From the NCBI GenBank assembly GCA_029224185.1, contig CM055192.1:19680739-19744738 (forward strand): DNA of 64,000 bases, written 5' to 3'. Positions 57,901 to 64,000 of this stretch are shown piece after piece. A model generated the notes under the pieces. The model worked only from the letters and a program-made list of their open reading frames with translations, made no database searches and was not told the origin of the DNA. How positions within the stretch are numbered: the stretch's first letter is position 1; the number at the start of each line of letters is the position of its first letter. This stretch comes from Karalla daura (Eukaryota > Chordata > Actinopteri > Chaetodontiformes > Leiognathidae). Position numbers and translations under genes: made by a program.

Positions 57901-59525
57901 GTGTGTCCTCCAAAGTTTTCTCTAAACACTGACGTTTTCTTGAGAAAAGCTGCCGTGTTTTGTCCCTTCTGGCTTCTTAAAATGATTAATTTTAAGCACA
58001 CTGCGAGTGGAAGCAGACAACATATTATATTTACAACCAGGGGATTAGAAAAGGCTTTAGTTAAAGTGCACACCAGGAAAATGGTTGGAACCACTGATAA
58101 AGATTTTACTCTGAGACATCAAATCCACATAATCACAGGATAATGTGAAATAAAAATGAATAAAAGTGAATTTATGAGAGGCAGCAGAGTTCATTCTCCC
58201 AACTTGTGGTGGAGTGTGGGATACAGCGCTGCCTGAGATGTCACGGCAGGTCAGAAAAGCATCAAAAAACGATTCAATGAGTTATTGAGTCTCAGGCAAA
58301 GTCAGTGGTGAATGTCCTTGTCTCTTGTGGCTTTGTGCGAGTCAATCAGCGGCAAAGTCTCCAGATTCTAAACAACTTCATGTTCAGTGCACCCTGCTCA
58401 GCCACTTTCTCCCCCCGGCTTTGTGATGATGGTGAATGAAAAGTTTCTGAGTCCGCTCCTGCAACAATGGCTCCTGCTGCTGTTTGACATTTGGCAGAAA
58501 GAGCAGCTTTTCAATATGGATTATTCATCAGCGGTTTGATCCTCCACTCAAATGTCACCACAACAATACCTCTGACTTGGCAGCAGCGTCTGTCTTTCTG
58601 CAGCTCTGCGGGGTAAGGAATTGGCAATAATTACCACATCTAATGTGGCCTTCAGAAAGATTCAGACTCTGTGTTCCGGCACTTTTTACTTTTCAAATGA
58701 TTATTATGACCATTTTATTGAGGAGTAAAGGAAGAAATGAGAACCCTGGCTTCCCACATCACTGCTAAATTGTGCTCTGACTTTTAACTGAGCTTTAGAT
58801 GCTCCCCTAGTGGTGCCTAAGAAGCAAGCTACACTGAAGATGTAAGAAAACAGCATCTAACACATAGCCTCAATCTTAAAAGCATAAATACAGACCTAGA
58901 AGCAGCACTACACACAGTATCTTGGTTAAATTAACCACAGGTTAAAGATGCTGAAATATTTCATAAAGCTGAAAGGTAATTAGAGTCTTAGGTTTTCACA
59001 TAGACATTTGATTATTTAGCAAAAAAAATCATATTACAGCAACTTTTGCGTTTGACAATACAGAAAAGACCAAAAAAAGCTGCCAATCAATCACCAATAA
59101 CTTCTCTATTAACCTTAAATTGACTGCTGGTTCAGCTCAGCTGTATTTGTCCTCTTGTGGACATGCCTTGTCACTTGAGATAAAACCGTTACGCAACCAT
59201 TTACTCTGCTCAAAACATGCCCCCAATTAGAAGTTACTGTTCCATCCTCAGGCAGCCGCATAGTGAAAACAGATAGAATCTGTTATATCACTCTAATTTG
59301 GACTTAGCCGGGAAGAATGAATAGAACTTTTCTCTAAATTTCCTGTTGTAATGTATGGAATGGGTAAACACAGCACCAGGGCATGCACTTATTAAAGCCA
59401 GCTGTGCCTGGACAGAGGTTGATGCATTCAGCTGGGCCCAATTCCCCGAGACATGGGAGTAAAACAAAAGACTCTGTGTTTATCTGACAAGAAATTCGAT
59501 CACTAGAGCGAGACATGAAAGGATA
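54925..59525. other. Intergenic stretch
   Basis: The longest frames (55060-55602 plus, 56863-57453 minus) have no domain or splice partners and are taken as chance. Simple-sequence patches include a T run near 54950 and an A run at 57338-57352. No tRNA or other RNA gene was recognised. Confidence 0.4.
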
Positions 59526-59529
59526 CATG

Positions 59530-59835
59530 TGCTATTTTCAAAGTTCATATTTTGAGGCTTGTTATAAAAATATAAAAAGAGTGAGAGAGGACAACCTGAA
59601 ATGATAACAGACCCCTCAGGTCTTTTTTTTTCTTTTTCTCTCCCCTCAGAAATACAGCCACAGTCAATAAAAGAAACCACTGACATATTTGAACTGCTCA
59701 CAACCGAATGCTGTCCATAAGTAATTTGACGGCTTTATCTAGTTAAGTTGCACATTGTATAGGGACGCTGGCGACATTGACACTGTCTGTCTGCAGGAAA
59801 ATCCTCCAATTTCCTGCAGACACTGAACTTCTAAT
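59530..59835. repeat. Duplicated segment, copy A
   Basis: TTTTCAAAGTTCATATTTTG, GACAACCTGAAATGATAACA, GACCCCTCAGGTCT, CAGCCACAGTCAATAAAAG, GACATATTTGAACTGCTCAC and, after a gap, GGAAAATCCTCCAATTTCC recur in the same order at 62385-62890. Translation of the minus strand of both (SSSNMSVVSFIDCGCISEG against SSSNMSVIYFIDCGCVSEG) is also similar. Confidence 0.7.
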
Positions 59836-60078
59836 TTCCATCGTAATGTCGGGGTATACAGGCCAGCTGACTTCTATTACCCACCACTGGTCTGGAGTAA
59901 AAACAGTCACAGAGCCTATCCACACCTGTCAATGGTTATAGATGGGTTTCAGGATGGCAGTCATATGTGATGAGTGGAAGAAAATCAACTCATAAAACAC
60001 TAATAGAAAAACTCGCCTCCGGATCTCTCTTAAAGAAAAAAATAAAACCCTCCTCTGTTTAATTTCTCTTTCCACCAG

Positions 60079-60171
60079 AGCTCTCTCAAATCTTTCGTGG
60101 TTTCCGTGAAAGTGGCTATTGGCCTCGGCTGAGAGTGGACTGGAAGGAGACTCTTCCAGAAGCTCTCTCAG
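60079..60171 (+). other. Orphan exon-like segment
   Basis: A T/C-rich tract ends in CCACCAG, followed by 93 bases open in one frame (LSQIFRGFRESGYWPRLRVD, then WKETLPEALS) and a CAG|GTAGGA donor. The length is a multiple of three, so the exon could be skipped without a frame change. No partner exon is evident within several kilobases on the plus strand, and the peptide is not recognised. It may be an exon of an unannotated gene or chance. Confidence 0.3.
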
Positions 60172-60174
60172 GTA

Positions 60175-62050
60175 GGAAATCAGCGATTAAACTTCAGCAC
60201 TCCTGCCCTGTGGCACGGCATCCAAACGTTAAACCTCAAACATTTCTGTTCTGACGACGGGCGGCTTACGTATCAGACCGCAAACCCCTGAGTGTCCTGA
60301 GGAGCGGTATCTGGAAAGACTTTACATAACAATTACATAAGTCTCTGTGAATGACCTTTTAGCAGCCCACATTGCATTGGTTGAGACTCTAATGGCTGAC
60401 CCCCTTTTCTTCAGCCATTATGAATTTGAGTACGAATCTGATGATACTGTAATTTTTTCCTATCGGTTACAAAACCTCAAGTGATTATTCAGCAGTGACA
60501 GTGTTGTGTTTTTACAACGGATGTGAAAACAGTCCCAGACAAATGCACTACTCACCCCCGTTGAGTAATACTTATGAGAAACTACAGCGCACAGCTGTTT
60601 TAGAAATTTATAGAGTTCGTGTATGGGTGACATAAGACCATGACCAGCAGCTGGTATCCTGGCACGGTCCAAAGTGATTTAACTCCACCTACCAGCACCA
60701 AGAAGCCCCTGAAATCACCATTTTATACCTCTTTGTTCAATTTATTTCGAAAGGTTAAGAGTGGAAAGGACAAGTTAGAGCTCACAATGGAGGAGATTAT
60801 CTTCAGTTGACCAACTAACCTTTCCACAAAGCCACAGCCTGGTTCCTGCCTCCCTGTGGTAACTCAGATGCTGGATGCCAGATTCTCTCTCAGCAGGAAC
60901 AAAAATAAGCAAATTCTCAAAATGCCTAAAGCACCCTTTCAACTATCCCTCATCCTCCTCGCCCCATCTCACCGAGCCTCCTAGACAACTTTGCGCTCCC
61001 TGTATACCTCGGTTTGAGAAGCTCTTCCATAGGCAACACCGGTAATTATTAGTCCGCCCCCCCGAAACATTACACCCCCCCAGATTGGAGATCTTCCTCT
61101 GCGCTCCTCCGCGGGGCCAAAGAGGACATTGCACTTCTTGTGTCTCTGAACTCAGACTGGCGGTAACAAAAGCTCACATCCGACGCGGCCGGGACAGGTA
61201 CATGGGAAGTGCTCTTTCAAGGTGGTGAGCTCCCTTCCTTCCTGGCCCGGAGAGGATGGACTGTGAGGGGGCTCTGTGTGAGGAGGAGGGATCCAGTTGC
61301 AGGCAGCTGAATCGGTGCTCTGTTGGGCCTCCACTGGACACTGTCATAGCGTGTTTGCTGAAGGCGGGTCAACGAGGACTTTCTTTGGCAGTGGAATTTC
61401 ACAGCACACGACAGCACACACACACACACACACACAGGAACTAGTGCAGCCCTGCTGCAACCTAGGGCTCTGCCGCTCTGGTGAGAACGGAAGTGGATGT
61501 TGGTGAAGGAGGAGGTGGAGGAGGAGGTGGAGGGAGCCCGACACAAAGTGTTGGTCCACTGGTTTACCTTTTCACTCTGAATGAATCGGTCAATTGTTGA
61601 AGCACTTATAAATCCTCCATGTTGTCACACAGTTTGGTAGGACTCGACTCAGGCTGCAATCATGGAAGGCAAACAGTGGCGGTGTTTACGCTGTAAATTT
61701 TTATCCCCTGCAAAGATTATGCTGCGATAATGGATAACCCCTCGTCATTAGCAGCCAATCCAATTAATCTGAAAAGCAAATAAACATCATTCAGCCTCCC
61801 ACCTTCAACTATTTTGACTCTTCATTGTGTTTGGGCTTCACTTTATTGACTATATACAGTATGTTGACAAATACCAAGGTCATGTCTTAGTGTATCCTGA
61901 AATGTCCTGAAATGCAACGTTTAATGGAATGTAGCCAATCAATTAAATTGCTGGAGAAACGTTATCCAAGATTGGAGTGATGACACACAATTGGCTACAG
62001 ATAATTAACAGGATTTTGGCAGTCCACAACTTGAACTTGAACTATTTGAA
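60175..62050. other. Intergenic stretch with a GC-rich patch
   Basis: The part at 61040-61330 is G/C-rich (CCGCCCCCCCGAAACAT, GACGCGGCCGGGACAG followed by GTACATGG) and could hold an upstream alternative first exon of the gene at 63681. A CA tract lies at 61415-61436. Nothing else is recognised. Confidence 0.35.
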
Positions 62051-62059
62051 CAAATGCTT

Positions 62060-62245
62060 AATTTTTCCACATTAATAGTTAGGGCAATACAAAGATGTCC
62101 AATAAAAAGTCTTCATAGAAAATTGAATATTAGAATATATGCCAAGGCTCCAATTGTTTTAATGTGGTTTCTGCCGTTTCACTGTACCTGTTGCATATCC
62201 TGCTCCTGTACAGTGGCAATAATGGCCTTCAGTTCTATTTTATTC
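62060..62245 (+). mobile_element. Retroelement 3' fragment
   Basis: CATATCCTGCTCCTGTACAG, TGGCAATAATGGCC and TTCTATTTTATTCC resemble the 3' end of the element tail at 20085-20150. The upstream sequence is open but unrecognisable. Confidence 0.35.
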
Positions 62246-62384
62246 CTTTCTACGAGAGAGCACTCACTAATACATCTCAATCTCAACTCAAGGTCCTTTT
62301 ACTTACTAGTTGTGGAACTTTGGAGCTTTATATAAGAAGCACTTCCAGAGGGCTTTTGTGTGGTGATGCTCCCTGCATGTGTGA

Positions 62385-62890
62385 TTTTCAAAGTTCATAG
62401 TTTGAGGCTAGTTATAAAAATATAAAGAGAGAGAGCGGGAGGACAACCTGAAATGATAACAGACCCCTCAAGTATCTTTTTCTCCCCCTCAGAAACACAG
62501 CCACAGTCAATAAAATAAATCACAGACATATTTGAACTGCTCACAACCAAGTGGTGTCTATAAATTTTAGTTTGGACTTTATAGTTGTAGTCAAATCTAC
62601 TTCTGTTGGTCATCTGCACTACTGTCTAAAGAATGTCTCTTAGGTTTTACTGCTTAGTTTATTTATCTTTATTCACATTTAGTTTTAGTTTTTCCAAATG
62701 CATGACACTGAAGTACTTGATGGAATATCAATTTTTATTCTTCTGTTTGTCCTGTGCATGTGGCAAAGTGACAATAAAAATATCAAATAATGAATTCATT
62801 ATCTAACTATTTAACATTGTTGAGGGACATACTGAAACTGTCTCTCCAAAGGAAAATCCTCCAATACCATGCTGACCAGTGAGCTTTTGG
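62385..62890. repeat. Duplicated segment, copy B
   Basis: Same-orientation relative of 59530-59835. The first 180 bases align closely, then about 240 extra bases here (ending in a retroelement-like CAAAGTGACAATAAAAATAT tail) separate the GGAAAATCCTCCAATACC part. The extra block is either an insertion in B or a deletion in A. Confidence 0.65.
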
Positions 62891-63259
62891 TGTGGCGATG
62901 CTGGGTGTCCTTGGGGTGCCCACTCAGTGTCTCTAACCTCCAGCCCTCAAAAGACTCTGTATACAACAAGCATCTCATTCATTTCACACCATGCATAGCA
63001 GGCACCACAGCTTCACACCCTGGATCATATTGAAGTTAACATCCTACAGACACACCTTCCTCTGCAGCAGCTGCAGCTCTGCACACTCATCGCAGCTGCT
63101 GCCGCTGCTGCTGCACATTGGTTTTCCCTGGATGTCAGCTGAGGGCGACAGAGGGAGGTGTTCCCCCTTCCCGGTTCTCAAGATTTTTCCCTCAGTCCAC
63201 AATAAACTTTCATTTTGGGAAGTCGACACACATGCATGCACACGTACACACACATGCAC

Positions 63260-63600
63260 ACACGCGCAACGGAGGTCGTCATCTTGTCCTGCCGAGGTTT
63301 TTTTTTTCCCGGGAAAGCGGCTCTCGCTGTTACTTCGCAAAACGCGCGAAAGGAGGAAGGAGAACGCGTGCACAGGTGGAGCTCTCCAAAATAAGAGACC
63401 GCGAGAGAGGAGGAACCAGAAAAAAAGAGAATAGGTGACATCTTGAGGAAGCAAGGGACAAGAGGACAGTAAGGACAATGACAGAGAGCACAGCTGCCTG
63501 AACCCGCACAGTTTGGATTTGGTGCTTTTTGTGTTCTTGTACAGCATACGCGCGCTTGCGTGTGTGTGCGTGTGTGTGTGTGTTGTTACACGAGCCTACC
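63260..63600 (+). promoter_or_regulatory. Putative promoter and 5' UTR of the gene starting at 63681
   Basis: The stretch has a raised CpG density (GCGGCTCTCGCTG, AACGCGCGAAAG, GAGAACGCGTGC), a polypyrimidine run at 63299-63309 and a TG/CG-alternating microsatellite at 63548-63582, just upstream of the exon at 63681. No clear TATA box was found, consistent with a CpG-type promoter. The call rests on composition and position only. Confidence 0.35.
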
Positions 63601-63680
63601 GCAACACCTGGGATGGAAAAAGTTCATCTGTCTCGACCGGACTGTGGTGAAAACTCCCAAGGAAGAATGAAGTAAACGCT

Positions 63681-63735
63681 ATGGAGCCGGACAATGCCCC
63701 GCACTCCAGACTCAAAAGCAGTGGAGTCGGGGGGT
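63681..63735 (+). CDS. First coding exon of an unidentified gene (partial)
   Basis: After a long G/C-rich leader an ATG at 63681 opens MEPDNAPHSRLKSSGVG and runs into a GTGAGT donor at about 63736 with a phase-2 end. An in-frame stop a few codons upstream (TGAAGTAAACGCT context) supports this ATG as the start. The rest of the gene lies beyond the right edge. I do not recognise the peptide and give no function. The exon could be one of several alternative first exons. Confidence 0.5.
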
Positions 63736-63739
63736 GAGT

Positions 63740-64000
63740 CGATCAACTTTTATTATTTTTAAAGGCTTCAGTTACTGCTTTGAACGACACCTGTGCCTGC
63801 CTCTGAATGAGCGTCGTGTGCGTGTATGTGTGCGTTTCCTTTACTGTGATGTACATGATGGGAAGCTGATCCCCTCCAGGGAGCTGGATGCCTGTTTGCA
63901 GAGCAGTCACACAGATTCACATCAGCTTGGGGTAGAGTTGGTACAGATCTTGTGCTTCAACAGGTGGTAGGGCTTAAAAGGTGCCTCATGGAAACAATTT
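63740..64000 (+). other. First intron of the unidentified gene
   Basis: Sequence after the donor near 63736 runs to the window edge without an acceptor-exon pair that I can support. Confidence 0.4.

Overview
The window looks like teleost fish nuclear DNA. Genes are split into short exons with GT-AG introns. Microsatellites are dense, and many old interspersed repeats carry the tail and core sequences typical of ray-finned fish genomes. There are no operons or prokaryotic signals. Most open frames longer than 60 codons are chance readings of introns and repeats. I accepted a gene only where exons join through splice sites with matching phase, or where a protein family is recognisable.

Layout. 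(1) From about 1 to 18.2 kb is the 5' end of a sodium-activated potassium channel gene, most likely kcnt1, on the minus strand. It has a promoter-like region at 18.15-18.4 kb, a probable untranslated exon ending at 18028, the start codon at 15436 and a conserved N-terminal exon at 14463-14296. The rest of the gene lies beyond the left edge, so the first 14 kb is read as intron. (2) From 20.9 to 28.8 kb, also minus, are seven in-phase exons encoding the complete six-bladed propeller and stop codon of a kelch-like (KLHL) protein. Its BTB and BACK half was not found. (3) From 28.8 to 43 kb is repeat-rich DNA in which I see no secure exon. (4) From about 43.1 to 54.9 kb, on the plus strand, is a complete gene of eleven coding exons (2400 nt, 799 residues). 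It joins a DUF4590 domain, as in glutamate-rich protein 3 (ERICH3), to a basic, charged linker and a C-terminal block of ribonuclease-inhibitor-type leucine-rich repeats. This is the most unusual object in the window. (5) From 54.9 to 63.2 kb is intergenic DNA with one orphan exon-like segment and a duplicated 200-bp sequence. (6) At 63.68 kb is the first coding exon of an unidentified plus-strand gene that continues past the right edge.

The genes do not form a pathway: an ion channel subunit, a probable Cullin-3 substrate adaptor and a protein of unknown role are simply neighbours. Repeats include about fifteen copies of one tRNA-SINE-like or nonautonomous family, non-LTR retrotransposon 3' ends, a pair of 57-bp hairpin elements, a degenerate tandem triplication at 17.2-17.9 kb, and microsatellites, some of which lie directly at splice sites.

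Limits: exon calls are by eye, from splice consensus, phase and protein similarity recalled from family knowledge. No alignment, transcript evidence or database search was available.
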